A DNA stretch of 64,000 nucleotides from Methylocystis iwaonis (GTDB taxonomy: Bacteria > Pseudomonadota > Alphaproteobacteria > Rhizobiales > Beijerinckiaceae): assembly GCF_027925385.1 (NCBI RefSeq), contig NZ_AP027142.1:186001-250000 (forward strand), given 5' to 3'. A program made the position numbers and the translations under genes. The notes beneath the pieces are model-generated. The model did not search any database. It saw only the letters and a list, made by a program, of their open reading frames with translations, and was not told the DNA's origin. Positions 18,632 to 27,304 of this stretch are shown piece by piece. Position 1 is the stretch's first letter, and each line of letters starts with the position of its first letter.

Positions 18632-19102
18632 ATGTCGACGCCGTTCAAAATCTATTATTTCGAAGACCTGAGCGTCGGCATGCGCGAGACGCTGATGAAG
18701 GCGGTAATGGACGACGACGTGATCGCCTTCGCCGATCTGTCGGGCGACCGCAATCCAATCCATCTCTCCGACCATTTCGCGTCAAAGACGCGCTTCGGCG
18801 AGCGCATCGTGCACGGCCTCTACACGGCCTCACTGATTTCGACCGTCATCGGCATGTATCTGCCCGGCCCGGGCGCCGTCTATCTCTCGCAAACCCTGAA
18901 CTTCCGCGCGCCCGTGAAGATCGGCGACGTGATCACGGTCGTGGTCGAGGTGGTGGAGCTCGTCGAAAAGGGCCGTCGCGCCAAGCTCAAATGCGAATGC
19001 CTTGTCGACGGCAAGGTGGTGCTGGACGGCGAGGCGGCGGTAATGGTGCCGTCCCGCGAGCAGGCGATGCGGCCGGCGGCGGAGAAGCCGGCGACGGCGT
19101 AG
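18632..19102 (+). CDS. MaoC family (R)-specific enoyl-CoA hydratase-like protein
   Basis: 156 residues, hot-dog fold. The active-site signature is complete: DLSGDRNPIHLSDHFA with Asp39, Asn41 and His44, followed by GERIVHGLYTASLIS and YLSQTLNFRAPVKIGD. PhaJ-type members hydrate trans-enoyl-CoA to (R)-3-hydroxyacyl-CoA, supplying precursors for polyhydroxyalkanoate; other MaoC proteins act on different acyl-CoAs. It follows the HAD gene by about 50 bp. Confidence 0.88.
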   Translation: MSTPFKIYYFEDLSVGMRETLMKAVMDDDVIAFADLSGDRNPIHLSDHFASKTRFGERIVHGLYTASLISTVIGMYLPGPGAVYLSQTLNFRAPVKIGDVITVVVEVVELVEKGRRAKLKCECLVDGKVVLDGEAAVMVPSREQAMRPAAEKPATA

Positions 19103-19264
19103 GGCAGGTTTAACTTGATCCCAGGATTGCAAGCCGCATATATTTAGATGCGGCTGATTTGCAGCCCCGGCATAAACCAGCGAGCCGGCTTCATTCCGAC
19201 AAACCGCTTAAGCGGCGGCGAAAGCCTAGGGAGTGAGCCGGCTCCATTTTTATGAGCAATTCAC
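19103..19264. other. Spacer with several inverted repeats before the NYN gene
   Basis: Holds a GCCGCAT...ATGCGGC hairpin (19133-19154), a perfect palindrome CCGCTTAAGCGG (19204-19215), and two GAGCCGGCT boxes (about 19182 and 19235) that could pair around it. No T-run follows, so termination is uncertain. This marks the left junction of the apparently inserted NYN gene. Confidence 0.5.
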
Positions 19265-19891
19265 TTGTATCGGTCTTTATACGCCATCCTTTTGGATGGA
19301 GGCTTTTTGACGAAGAAATTGTTCGAAAAGCATGGGCATCACGCGAGCGCTGATGAGATTGTTAACGAATGCGAACGTCTGCAAAACTTACCAGCCGTTT
19401 CTGATTACGAGTTGCTCCGCATTTACTACTATGATGCGCCGCCGTCGTCCGAGGCTCTGACAAGGCCTGTTTCCCGGACTCCGCTGAAGCTCGCAACCAC
19501 AGAAAGATTTCGTTTGAGCCAGTCGCTTTACGACCAGCTCGTCCTTAAGCCGCATTTTGCCTTGAGGATGGGGGAAACGCGGCTATCGAAAGAAAAGTGG
19601 CGAATTAAGCCGCGCGTCGCCCGGGAACTGACTGTCAGCCAGCGACCTTTGGTCGACGCGGACTTTGATCTGGATTTATCCCAAAAAGGGGTCGACATGC
19701 GAATCGGCCTAGACATGGCCAGACTCGCATTACGAGAAACCGTCCGTGCAGTGGTCGTCGTTACTGGGGACTCTGACTTCGTTCCCGCGTTCAAGTTTGT
19801 GCGTCGAGAAGGGGTCAAAGTTATTCTCGACCCACTCGGACACAACGTACGGACCGAGCTAAGAGCGCACTCGGATATCGTCATCGGGTGA
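19265..19891 (+). CDS. NYN/PIN-like domain protein (LabA/DUF88 type)
   Basis: 208 residues. NYN-type putative RNase fold: first acidic motif LLDGGFLTKK near residue 10, and the second core TGDSDFVPAFKFVRREGVKVILDPLG near residue 168, ending with HNVRTELRAHSDIVI. The conserved aspartates are Asp11 and those in GDSDF. Members are predicted metal-dependent nucleases; target unknown. GC is lower than around it (two rows counted: 30/60 and 29/60, against 44/60 in ribF), and codons such as TTA, AGA and ATA are used freely, suggesting acquisition. It interrupts the usual maoC-ribF succession. The start is uncertain: TTG at 19265 with no clear RBS. Confidence 0.75.
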   Translation: MYRSLYAILLDGGFLTKKLFEKHGHHASADEIVNECERLQNLPAVSDYELLRIYYYDAPPSSEALTRPVSRTPLKLATTERFRLSQSLYDQLVLKPHFALRMGETRLSKEKWRIKPRVARELTVSQRPLVDADFDLDLSQKGVDMRIGLDMARLALRETVRAVVVVTGDSDFVPAFKFVRREGVKVILDPLGHNVRTELRAHSDIVIG

Positions 19892-19977
19892 CGTGGGTTC
19901 GACCTAGCCCGTGCGATACGATAATGGTTTTTCGGATGCGAGGCCGCGCAAAGTTCTCGCCTTCTCCGGATGCCGAC

Positions 19978-20937
19978 GTGACCGACCACACTAAAGTTTT
20001 TATCCTCGCCCGAGACCCTGTGAGCCCGCCCGCCGGGCTCGAAGGCGCCGTCGCAGCCATCGGCAATTTCGACGGGCTGCATCGCGGCCATCGCGGCGTT
20101 GTCGCGCACGCCCAGGCGCTGGCTAGGAAGCTCGGTAAGCCCTGCGTCCTGCTCACCTTCGAGCCGCATCCGGCCGATATTTTCGCCGGCAAGCCGGTGA
20201 TCTTCCGTCTGACGCCCCCCGATGCCAAGGCGGCGCAGGCCGCGCGGCTCGGGCTCGACGGGATGATCGTTCTGTCCTTCAACAAGGAATTCGCCGCCCG
20301 CCCGGCCGAGGATTTCACCCGGGACATTCTCGCCAAGCGGCTGGGTCTCTCGGCTGTCGTCGCGGGCTATGATTTCCGTTTCGGCGCCGGCCGCAAGGGC
20401 GATGCGGCATTCCTGAAATCCGAAGGCGCGCGGCTGGGCTTTGCGGTCGAGATCGTCGACCGCATCACTCGGGACGAGGAGGGAAGCCTGGAAGCGGTCT
20501 CCTCCACCGCCACGCGCGAGGCGCTGGAAAAAGGCGACGTCGAACTGGCGCGTCGTCTCCTGGGCCACCCTTACTTTGTGCGCGGCGTCGTCCGCCACGG
20601 CGACAAGCGCGGAAGGCTGCTCGGCTTCCCGACCGCCAATATCGCGCTCGATCCCTCGAACCGGCTGCGACACGGCATCTATGCCGTCACGATGGAAATG
20701 GACGGCGTCCTGCGCGACGGCGCAGCCAATTTCGGACGCCGGCCGACCTTCGATAACGGCCCGCCGCTGCTCGAAGTCTTCCTCTTCGACTTCTCGGGCG
20801 ATCTCTATGGCAAAGAGGTCGAGGTCGCCTTTTTCGGCTTCATCCGCGGCGAGGCGAAATTCGACAGCGTCGAGGCGCTGATCGCCCAGATGGAGGACGA
20901 CTGCGCCAAGGCGCGAGAAATTCTCGCGCGCCGCTGA
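19978..20937 (+). CDS. ribF: Bifunctional riboflavin kinase / FAD synthetase
   Basis: 319 residues from a GTG at 19978. Converts riboflavin to FMN and FMN to FAD. The N-terminal nucleotidyltransferase domain has AIGNFDGLHRGHRGVV and LTFEPHPADIF, plus GYDFRFGAGRKGD and SSTATREALEKGD; the C-terminal riboflavin kinase domain has GVVRHGDKRGRLLGFPTANI and NFGRRPTFDN. The frame is open to 19888; an ATG at 19936 is an alternative start, and none has a strong Shine-Dalgarno. The NYN gene immediately upstream may have displaced the native promoter or leader. Confidence 0.93.
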   Translation: MTDHTKVFILARDPVSPPAGLEGAVAAIGNFDGLHRGHRGVVAHAQALARKLGKPCVLLTFEPHPADIFAGKPVIFRLTPPDAKAAQAARLGLDGMIVLSFNKEFAARPAEDFTRDILAKRLGLSAVVAGYDFRFGAGRKGDAAFLKSEGARLGFAVEIVDRITRDEEGSLEAVSSTATREALEKGDVELARRLLGHPYFVRGVVRHGDKRGRLLGFPTANIALDPSNRLRHGIYAVTMEMDGVLRDGAANFGRRPTFDNGPPLLEVFLFDFSGDLYGKEVEVAFFGFIRGEAKFDSVEALIAQMEDDCAKAREILARR

Positions 20938-21017
20938 AACCTGCGCCCGCCCCGCTTGGCCTGAGGGCAAAGGGCCCTAGCCTCCTAGTCTAACGCTTTC
21001 GGCCAGGAGGATCAGAC

Positions 21018-21677
21018 ATGAGCGGCGCGCGTCTTTTTGCGGCTTTCCTTTCTCTCGCCGCGCTTGCCGGCCTCCCTCCGAGCGCGCAGGCGCAGCCCAA
21101 GCGGGTGCTCATCATCGGCGACAGTTTGAGCGCCGGCTATAATCTGCCGGAGGGGACCGCTTTCCCCTGGGCGCTCAACCGGCGGCTCCACATGCGCGAT
21201 CGAAATGTCGCAGTTCTCGACGCTTCCGAGATGGGCGACACCACCGGCGACGCGCTCGAGCGGCTGCCCAAAGCCTTCGCCTATGGCGCCGACGCCGTCA
21301 TCGTCGAGCTCGGCGGCAATGACATGCTGCAGCAGGAAGACCCTGCCGTCGTCTATCGGAATCTCGACGCCATCGTCCGCTACAGCAAGGCGCGCGGCTC
21401 GCGAGTCATCCTCGCTGGCATGCTGTCCTACCCCCGCCGCCGCGACCTCGCCTATAAGCTGCGCTTCGATTGGGTCTATCCGACGCTCGCCGCCCAGCAC
21501 AAAGTGGCGCTCTATCCCTTCTTCCTCGACGGCGTCTACAACAACCCCGCGCTTATCCAGGACGACAACAAGCATCCTAATGTGCTGGGCTCGGATTACA
21601 TCGCGGCGCGGATGGCGCCCATGGTCGAGCGGACGCTGCGGGCGCCCGAGCGCCGGCGCTACCACGCTTGGCGGTGA
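21018..21677 (+). CDS. Exported GDSL esterase / arylesterase (TesA-like)
   Basis: 219 residues with a signal peptide at 1-25. SGNH hydrolase: block I IIGDSLSAGYN with nucleophile Ser36, block III ELGGNDML (Asn101), and block V DDNKHPN with catalytic Asp183 and His186. TesA-like enzymes hydrolyse thioesters, lysophospholipids or short esters in the periplasm. A strong RBS, AGGAGG, precedes the ATG. It is monocistronic, followed by two repeats. Confidence 0.9.
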   Translation: MSGARLFAAFLSLAALAGLPPSAQAQPKRVLIIGDSLSAGYNLPEGTAFPWALNRRLHMRDRNVAVLDASEMGDTTGDALERLPKAFAYGADAVIVELGGNDMLQQEDPAVVYRNLDAIVRYSKARGSRVILAGMLSYPRRRDLAYKLRFDWVYPTLAAQHKVALYPFFLDGVYNNPALIQDDNKHPNVLGSDYIAARMAPMVERTLRAPERRRYHAWR

Positions 21678-21690
21678 CGACCGGTAGAGC

Positions 21691-21774
21691 GCCGTCATTG
21701 CGAGGAGCGAAAGCGACGAAGCAATCCAGAGCCACAATGACGCCCTGATTGCGTCGCTTCGCGCGCAATGACGG
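21691..21774. repeat. Dispersed palindromic repeat R1, copy c
   Basis: GCCGTCATTGCGAGGAGCGA at the left and CGCTTCGCGCGCAATGACGG at the right, with GAAGCAATCCAG in the left arm and a diverged CTGATTGCGTCG in the right. Confidence 0.9.
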
Positions 21775-21794
21775 CGGGCGGGCGGCGTCGAGAA

Positions 21795-22015
21795 ACAGGG
21801 TTCCGAATCCAGGTTAACGAACCTACGCAGCCGCGTCATGGCCGCGCTTGTCGCGGGCATCCACGCCAGGACATTGCGACACGCGGGGAGAAGAAGCGGC
21901 ATTATGCCGGCTCATGTTCTCAGCATTCCGCGTCGGCGCGGCGTGGATAGCCGCGACAAGCGCGGCCATGACGTAGGAAACACGTCTGCTCGTCAACCCG
22001 AATTCGGACCCCTGC
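21795..22015. repeat. Dispersed ~210-bp repeat R3, copy a
   Basis: Starts near AAACAGGGTTCCGAATCCAG and GTTAACG, includes CGTCATGGCCGCGCTTGTCG, a GGGGAGAAGAAGCGGC segment, CTCATGTTCTCAGC, GGCGTGGATAGCCGCGAC and AAGCGCGGCCATGACG, and ends CGTCAACCCGAATTCGGA. The ends are inverted (TTAACG ... CGTCAA / CGAAT ... GAATTCG). A second copy lies at 59.5 kb. It is probably non-coding. Together with R1 it fills the 400-bp spacer. Confidence 0.85.
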
Positions 22016-22081
22016 GTTGAGACGCGCCGCATTGCAGCGGGGTTCGCCAGTCCCTATCTTCGCATCCGAGGGGTAATGAAG

Positions 22082-22390
22082 ATGAGCGACGAACGCAGAG
22101 GCGACATAGAAATCATCCCGCCGGGTCAAAAATCGCGCGCCGAGGCGGAGGACGACGGCTTTCCGACCTCGCGCGTCTGGATTTCCTCGGGCCAGAGCGA
22201 GATCAAGTTCGTCAAGCTTGGCCCGTTCCAGAGCATGCTGGTCGGCGCCGGCCTGCTGCTCTTCGTCGGCCTCTGCCTGTTTTTCCTCTCCGGGCTCCTG
22301 CTCATCCTCGTCCCGGCCGTGGCCTTGCTCGGCGCGGGCGCCTGGGTGGCGAACGCCTTGGGCTTGGGTCCCTTCCGCCGGCTGCGCTAG
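22082..22390 (+). CDS. Hypothetical membrane protein
   Basis: 102 residues. Acidic, polar N-terminus (MSDERRGDIEIIPPGQKSRA), a beta-like segment (VWISSGQSEIKFVKLG), then a long hydrophobic region (about residues 46-85), probably two closely spaced membrane helices, and a basic end, RRLR. GAGGGG at 22068-22073 is 8 bp from the ATG at 22082 and only 2 bp from that at 22076, which favours 22082. I do not recognise the family; it looks like a genuine small gene because of the RBS and membrane topology. Confidence 0.65.
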   Translation: MSDERRGDIEIIPPGQKSRAEAEDDGFPTSRVWISSGQSEIKFVKLGPFQSMLVGAGLLLFVGLCLFFLSGLLLILVPAVALLGAGAWVANALGLGPFRRLR

Positions 22391-22603
22391 ATTTTTTTGA
22401 GGCTTTCCGGCTCCCGCGCCTCTTGCTAAAGAGGGGCATGCTGATTTTGCGGCGCATACGAATTACCGGCCCGGTCCGCGCTTGAGCTGCGCTCGCGCGG
22501 GTTCCGGGTATTTGGCGCGATTGGCGCTTCCTTTCCAAATCCATTATGTGACGCGGACCTTGCCGGCCGTCCCGGCGCCGCCCGACCCCGGTTTCGAGAC
22601 CCC

Positions 22604-25600
22604 ATGAACGACGACACGCCCAAAGGGCCCGACTATTCCAAGAGCCTCTATCTGCCGGTCACGGATTTTCCGATGCGCGCCGGCCTGCCGCAGCGGGAGC
22701 CCGAGTTCCTGAAGCGCTGGGAGGAAATCGGCCTCAACGCCAAAATGCGCGAGGCCGCCAAGGGCCGGCCGAAATTCACGCTGCACGACGGCCCGCCCTA
22801 CGCCAATGGCAACATCCATATCGGCCATGCGCTGAACAAGATCCTCAAGGACATCGTCACGCGCAGCCAGCGCATGACCGGCAAGGACTGCGTCTATGTG
22901 CCGGGATGGGACTGCCACGGCCTGCCGATCGAATGGAAGATCGAGGAAGAAAACTACCGCGCCAAGGGCAAGAAGAAGCCCGACTTCGCCCAGCCGGACG
23001 AGATGATCGCGTTTCGGCGCGAGTGCCGGGCCTATGCCGAGAACTGGCTCAGGGTCCAGCGCGAGGAATTCAAGCGGCTCGGCGTCGCCGGCGAATGGGA
23101 CCGCCCTTACGCCACCATGGCCTATCCGGCCGAGGCGATCATCGCCCGCGAGATCATGAAATTCGCCGAGAATGGCTTGCTGTATCGCGGCTCCAAGCCT
23201 GTGATGTGGAGCGTGGTCGAGAAGACGGCGCTGGCGGAAGCGGAAGTCGAATATGAGGACCACACCAGCGATACGGTGTGGGTGGCGTTCCCGATCCCGC
23301 GCGGCGCGGACGAGGACCTTGCCGACGCGCGCGTGGTGATCTGGACCACGACGCCCTGGACGCTGCCGGGCAATCGCGCAATCTCCTTCTCATCGAAAAT
23401 CGCCTACGGCCTCTATCGCGTGACGGAGGCGCCGGAGAACAATTGGGCCTTCCCGGGCGCCAAATTCATTCTCGCCGACAAGCTGGCGGGAGACGTTTTC
23501 AAGGCCGCTAAGGTGGACGGCTTCGAACGGTTGCGCGATGTGCCGGCCTTGACGCTCGCGGAACTCGTCTGCGCCCATCCGCTCGCGCATCTGGGCTATG
23601 CCTTCGACGTGCCGCTCTTCGACGGCGACCACGTCACCGACGACACGGGCACGGGCTTCGTGCATACGGCGCCGGGCCATGGCCGCGAGGACTTCGACAT
23701 TTGGATGGCGAATGGCAGGCGTCTCGCCGAGTCCGGCATCGACAGCCGCATCCCCTATACGGTCGACGAAGACGGCTTCTACACCAAGGAAGCGCCGGGC
23801 TTTGCCGGCAAGCGCGTGCTTACCGAAAAGGGCGAGAAGGGCGACGCCAATGAGGCCGTGATGGCGGAGCTGGTGAAAGCCGGCAATCTCATCGCGCGCG
23901 GGCGCCTCAAACACCAGTATCCCCATTCGTGGCGCTCGAAGAAGCCGGTCATCTTCCGTAATACGCCGCAGTGGTTCATCGCGATGGATAAATCCATCGC
24001 GTCCGGGTTCATCGCAATGGACAAGCCCATGGACCGCGCGCCTTCAGGCGCGCATGGGGGCGCGCCTGAAGGCGCGCGGTCCAATGCGCCGACGCTGCGC
24101 GAGATCGCTCTGGAAGAAATCTCCCGCACGCAATGGACCCCCGCGGCGGGCGAGAACCGCATCCGCGGCATGATCGCCAATCGCCCCGACTGGGTCGTCT
24201 CTCGACAGCGCGCCTGGGGCGTGCCGATCGCCGTCTTCGTCAAGAAGGGCACGCATGAGATCCTTGTCGATCCGCGCGTGAACGCTCGCATCGTCGCGGC
24301 CTTTGAGAAGGAAGGCGCCGACGCCTGGTACGAGACGCGCGCCGCCGAGCGCTTTCTCGCGCCCGACTATGATCCGAACGACTATGAAAAGATCGCCGAC
24401 GTTCTCGACGTCTGGTTCGACTCGGGCTCGACGCACGCCTTCGTGCTCGACGATCCGACGAGCTTTCCCGCGCTTGCCGGCCTCCACAGAAAGCGCGACG
24501 GCGGCGACGACGAGGTGATGTATCTCGAAGGCTCGGACCAGCATCGCGGCTGGTTCCACTCTTCTCTCCTCGAAAGCTGCGGCACGCGCGGCCGCGCGCC
24601 CTATGACGCCGTGCTGACGCATGGCTTCGTGCTCGACGAGAAGGGGCGCAAAATGTCGAAGTCGCTCGGCAACGTCGTCGCGCCGCAGAAAGTGATCTCG
24701 GACTCGGGCGCCGACATTCTGCGCCTGTGGGTCGCGGCCTCCGATTACGCCGACGATCTGCGCGTGGGCCCGGAGATTCTCAAGACCTTCGTCGATCTCT
24801 ATCGCAAATTGCGAAACACGCTGCGCTGGATGATCGGCGCGCTCGCGCATTACGGCGCGGACGACGACGCAGCGCTCGAACATGCAAGCGAGCTCGAAAG
24901 GCTCATGCTGCATCGTCTCGTCGAGATGGATGGGCAAATCCGCGTCGCCTATGCGGCCTATGACTATAAGCGGGTCGTGGCGCTGCTCACGCCCTTCATG
25001 ACGAGCGATCTCTCGGCCTTCTATTTCGACATCCGCAAGGATGCGCTCTATTGCGAGCCGCCGTCGAGCGTGAAGCGCAAGGCGTCGCTCGCCGTCATCG
25101 AGCGCATCTTCCGCTGCGTGACGACCTGGCTCGCGCCGATCCTCGTCTTCACGGCGGAGGAAGCCTGGCTCGCGCGCTATGCGGACGCCGTCTCGGTGCA
25201 TGTCGAGAGCTTCCCGGATATTCCCTCGCATTGGCGCGACGAGGCGCTGGCCAAGAAATGGGAGGGCGTGCGCGCCATCCGCGCGGTGGTGACGGGCGCG
25301 CTGGAAATCGAACGCGCGCAGAAGCGTATCGGCTCCTCCTTGGAGGCGGCGCCGATCGTCTATGTCGCCGACGGCCATTTGCGCGCTGCGCTGGACGGAG
25401 TCGATTTCGCGGAAGTGTGCATCGTCTCCGACATCGTGATCGAGACGGGCGAGGGCCCTGCCGACGCCTTCCGCCTCCCCGAGGTGAAGGGCGTCGCGGT
25501 CGTTCCGAGCCGCGCAAGCGGCGCCAAATGCGCCCGCTCGTGGAAATATTTCGACCCGGCGACCGCGGACCCGGACTATCCCGACGTCACGCCCCGCGAC

Positions 25601-25648
25601 GCACAGGCGCTCAAAGAGCTGAAGGCGCTTGGGCGCTGGAGCGCGTAG
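22604..25648 (+). CDS. ileS: Isoleucyl-tRNA synthetase with an in-frame repeat insertion
   Basis: 1014 residues, class I aminoacyl-tRNA synthetase. HIGH motif at 72-75 (NIHIGHALN), KMSKS at 683-687 ([11 protein letters not shown]), the CP1 editing domain with TTPWTLPGN and [11 protein letters not shown] (GREDFD), and a tRNA anticodon-binding C-terminus. Between the editing domain and the catalytic return ([11 protein letters not shown] ... [10 protein letters not shown]) the protein has about 35 extra residues relative to the compact loop usual in alphaproteobacteria: an 11-residue tandem duplication (FIAMDK at 458 and 469) followed by a segment encoded by a perfect palindrome (about residues 476-493). 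Reading frame is intact and all catalytic motifs remain. Confidence 0.97.
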   Translation: MNDDTPKGPDYSKSLYLPVTDFPMRAGLPQREPEFLKRWEEIGLNAKMREAAKGRPKFTLHDGPPYANGNIHIGHALNKILKDIVTRSQRMTGKDCVYVPGWDCHGLPIEWKIEEENYRAKGKKKPDFAQPDEMIAFRRECRAYAENWLRVQREEFKRLGVAGEWDRPYATMAYPAEAIIAREIMKFAENGLLYRGSKPVMWSVVEKTALAEAEVEYEDHTSDTVWVAFPIPRGADEDLADARVVIWTTTPWTLPGNRAISFSSKIAYGLYRVTEAPENNWAFPGAKFILADKLAGDVFKAAKVDGFERLRDVPALTLAELVCAHPLAHLGYAFDVPLFDGDHVTDDTGTGFVHTAPGHGREDFDIWMANGRRLAESGIDSRIPYTVDEDGFYTKEAPGFAGKRVLTEKGEKGDANEAVMAELVKAGNLIARGRLKHQYPHSWRSKKPVIFRNTPQWFIAMDKSIASGFIAMDKPMDRAPSGAHGGAPEGARSNAPTLREIALEEISRTQWTPAAGENRIRGMIANRPDWVVSRQRAWGVPIAVFVKKGTHEILVDPRVNARIVAAFEKEGADAWYETRAAERFLAPDYDPNDYEKIADVLDVWFDSGSTHAFVLDDPTSFPALAGLHRKRDGGDDEVMYLEGSDQHRGWFHSSLLESCGTRGRAPYDAVLTHGFVLDEKGRKMSKSLGNVVAPQKVISDSGADILRLWVAASDYADDLRVGPEILKTFVDLYRKLRNTLRWMIGALAHYGADDDAALEHASELERLMLHRLVEMDGQIRVAYAAYDYKRVVALLTPFMTSDLSAFYFDIRKDALYCEPPSSVKRKASLAVIERIFRCVTTWLAPILVFTAEEAWLARYADAVSVHVESFPDIPSHWRDEALAKKWEGVRAIRAVVTGALEIERAQKRIGSSLEAAPIVYVADGHLRAALDGVDFAEVCIVSDIVIETGEGPADAFRLPEVKGVAVVPSRASGAKCARSWKYFDPATADPDYPDVTPRDAQALKELKALGRWSA
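24031..24082. repeat. Palindromic repeat R4 inside ileS coding sequence
   Basis: Two perfectly complementary 23-bp arms (24031-24053 and 24060-24082) starting GGACCGCGCGCCTTCAGG, separated by a 6-base loop. The same unit with slightly different bases forms inverted pairs at 50374-50428 and 61821-61876, both intergenic. Here it is translated in frame as [17 protein letters not shown]. Confidence 0.92.
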
Positions 25649-25682
25649 CGGTTCGAATGAAAGAAGGCGTGACGCGGCTCTG

Positions 25683-25814
25683 CCCCCTCCCCAACCCTCC
25701 CCCGCTTCGCGGGAGAGGGAGCGAGGCGCGTCGCGCGGGAAAAATCGCGGATCCCGATGAAGGCCGCGGCGTTACCCCCTCTCCCGCGTCAGCGGGGGAG
25801 GGCTGGGGAGGGGG
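25683..25814. repeat. Long inverted repeat R5
   Basis: Two ~37-bp arms, 25683-25719 and 25777-25814, complementary at almost every position (CCCCCTCCCCA, CCTCCCCCGCT and GCGGGAGAGGG blocks), separated by about 57 bp. It lies between ileS and the flippase gene, and the right end is the GGGGAGGGGG just before the flippase start. Such CTCCCC-type palindromes are common intergenic elements in alphaproteobacteria. Confidence 0.9.
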
Positions 25815-25817
25815 CCT

Positions 25818-27245
25818 TTGAAAGTCCTCCTCGCCTTTCTCGCCAACACCGTCACCAATTTCATCATCGGCCTAATGGTCGCGAAGTTCCTCGGCCCCGA
25901 GGAATATGGCCGCTTCGCGCTCGCCTTCTCCATCGCAGTCGTCGTGCAGACGGCGCTTTACGACTGGCTGCGGCTTTCGGCAACGCGCTTTTATTCCCAG
26001 CGCACGCGCGAGAACGAGCCCGTCATCCGTTCGACGCTGGGGACATCCTTCGTCGTCGTCAGCGTCTTTCTGGCGTCGAGCACCTTGCTCTATTCGCTCA
26101 TCGGCCCGGAGCTCGACTTCGACAGCGAGCTGATCCTGCTCGCGCTCCTCACCGCGACCGCCAACGGCCTGTTCGACTATTCGACCGCCCTCGCCCGCGC
26201 GCGTTTCGAGGATGGCGCTTATGGAAGACTCGTCCTCGTCAAGAACATCCTCGCCTTTATTCTGCTCGGCGGCGGCGCCTTCCTCTTCCACTCGGCCGGC
26301 GTTGCGCTCGCGGGCGGCGTCGCGAGCCTCCTGGGCTCGGTATTTCTCACGCGCGCCTCGCTACGCGATCCAGACGCACACTGCTTGGGCGCCCAACCGA
26401 AGACCGCCAAACTTCTCATCGCCTATAGCGCGCCCATCATCGCGGCCCACCTTCTGTATACATCGATGCCCCTCGCCGCGCGCTCGATCGTGGCCAGCGT
26501 CTACGACTTCGCCGAGACGGGCCAGTTCGCCCTCGCCTATGACCTCGGCATGCGCGCCATCACGGCCTTCGGCTCGGCGTTCGACGTGCTCTTGTTTCAG
26601 ATCGCCGTGGCGACGCATGAGGAGCATGGCGAAGATCGCGCCCGTATTCAGGTCGCGCATAATATGAGCGTCGTCTTCACCTTCCTGCTGCCGGCCTGCG
26701 CCGGACTGTGGCTCGTTCTGCCCTCGGTCGAAGCGCTGATCGTGCCCGCGCAGTTCCGTGGGCCTTTCGGCCATTATCTCGGGCTACTGATGCCTGGGCT
26801 CTTCGCCATGGGGATCATCAACTTCGGCTTGAACCCCGTTTTTCAGATCAGCAAGCGCACCGGGCCGCTGATCGCGGCCGCGCTCGCCGCCGCCTTGGTG
26901 TCGCTGACCTTGCTTTTCGCTTTGCCTTGGGGCGCCGACGCCTCCAACCTCGCGATCGCTCAGGCCGGCGGCTATTTGGCGGCGCTGGCGACGACAATTT
27001 TCTTTGCACTGCGGGCGCAGCCGGTCTGGCCGTCGTTCTGGGATCTTCTCGCGGCGATCGTCGCCACGGGCGTCATGTTCATCGCGCTACTCCCGCTGCG
27101 CAGCATGGCGCCGGGATTTGCGACGCTGCTGCTGCAGATTTTCTCGGGCGGCGCCATCTATGGCGTGATGGTCGCGGCCTTCGACATCGCCGGCCTGCGC
27201 ACGCAGGCGATCGCCTGGCTGCGACCTCGGCTCCAGCGGGCGTGA
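25818..27245 (+). CDS. Polysaccharide/lipopolysaccharide flippase-like membrane protein (MOP superfamily)
   Basis: 475 residues with about 12-14 hydrophobic segments spread over the whole length. The N-terminal NTVTNFIIGLMVAKFLGPEEYGRFALAFS is characteristic of Wzx/PST-type polysaccharide transporters (helix 1 followed by LGPExYGRF). It would export lipid-linked glycans. The TTG at 25818 is the only good start; the purine-rich tract GGGGAGGGGG 4 bp upstream, which could act as RBS, is part of repeat R5. No glycosyltransferases are adjacent, so its glycan is unknown. Confidence 0.82.
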   Translation: MKVLLAFLANTVTNFIIGLMVAKFLGPEEYGRFALAFSIAVVVQTALYDWLRLSATRFYSQRTRENEPVIRSTLGTSFVVVSVFLASSTLLYSLIGPELDFDSELILLALLTATANGLFDYSTALARARFEDGAYGRLVLVKNILAFILLGGGAFLFHSAGVALAGGVASLLGSVFLTRASLRDPDAHCLGAQPKTAKLLIAYSAPIIAAHLLYTSMPLAARSIVASVYDFAETGQFALAYDLGMRAITAFGSAFDVLLFQIAVATHEEHGEDRARIQVAHNMSVVFTFLLPACAGLWLVLPSVEALIVPAQFRGPFGHYLGLLMPGLFAMGIINFGLNPVFQISKRTGPLIAAALAAALVSLTLLFALPWGADASNLAIAQAGGYLAALATTIFFALRAQPVWPSFWDLLAAIVATGVMFIALLPLRSMAPGFATLLLQIFSGGAIYGVMVAAFDIAGLRTQAIAWLRPRLQRA

Positions 27246-27304
27246 CAGAAGCGCTGGCGCGCTTATGTTAGGGTTATCGTGCTCCAGCCGATGAGGTTTT
27301 TGCG

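Noticed and set aside
21823..22129. Short frames with peptides such as MAALVAAIHA and RDKRGHDAAA
   Set aside because: They are translations of repeat R3, a source of frequent false small-protein calls; no RBS, and the sequence recurs as a non-coding element.
24000..24100. Sequencing or assembly artefact as explanation of the ileS insert
   Set aside because: The frame is preserved across both the duplication and the palindrome, and the palindrome unit exists at two other places, so an artefact is unlikely, though resequencing would settle it.
25683..25814. Considered as a rho-independent terminator or attenuator
   Set aside because: The arms are too far apart (57 bp) and no T-run follows; treated as a repeat.
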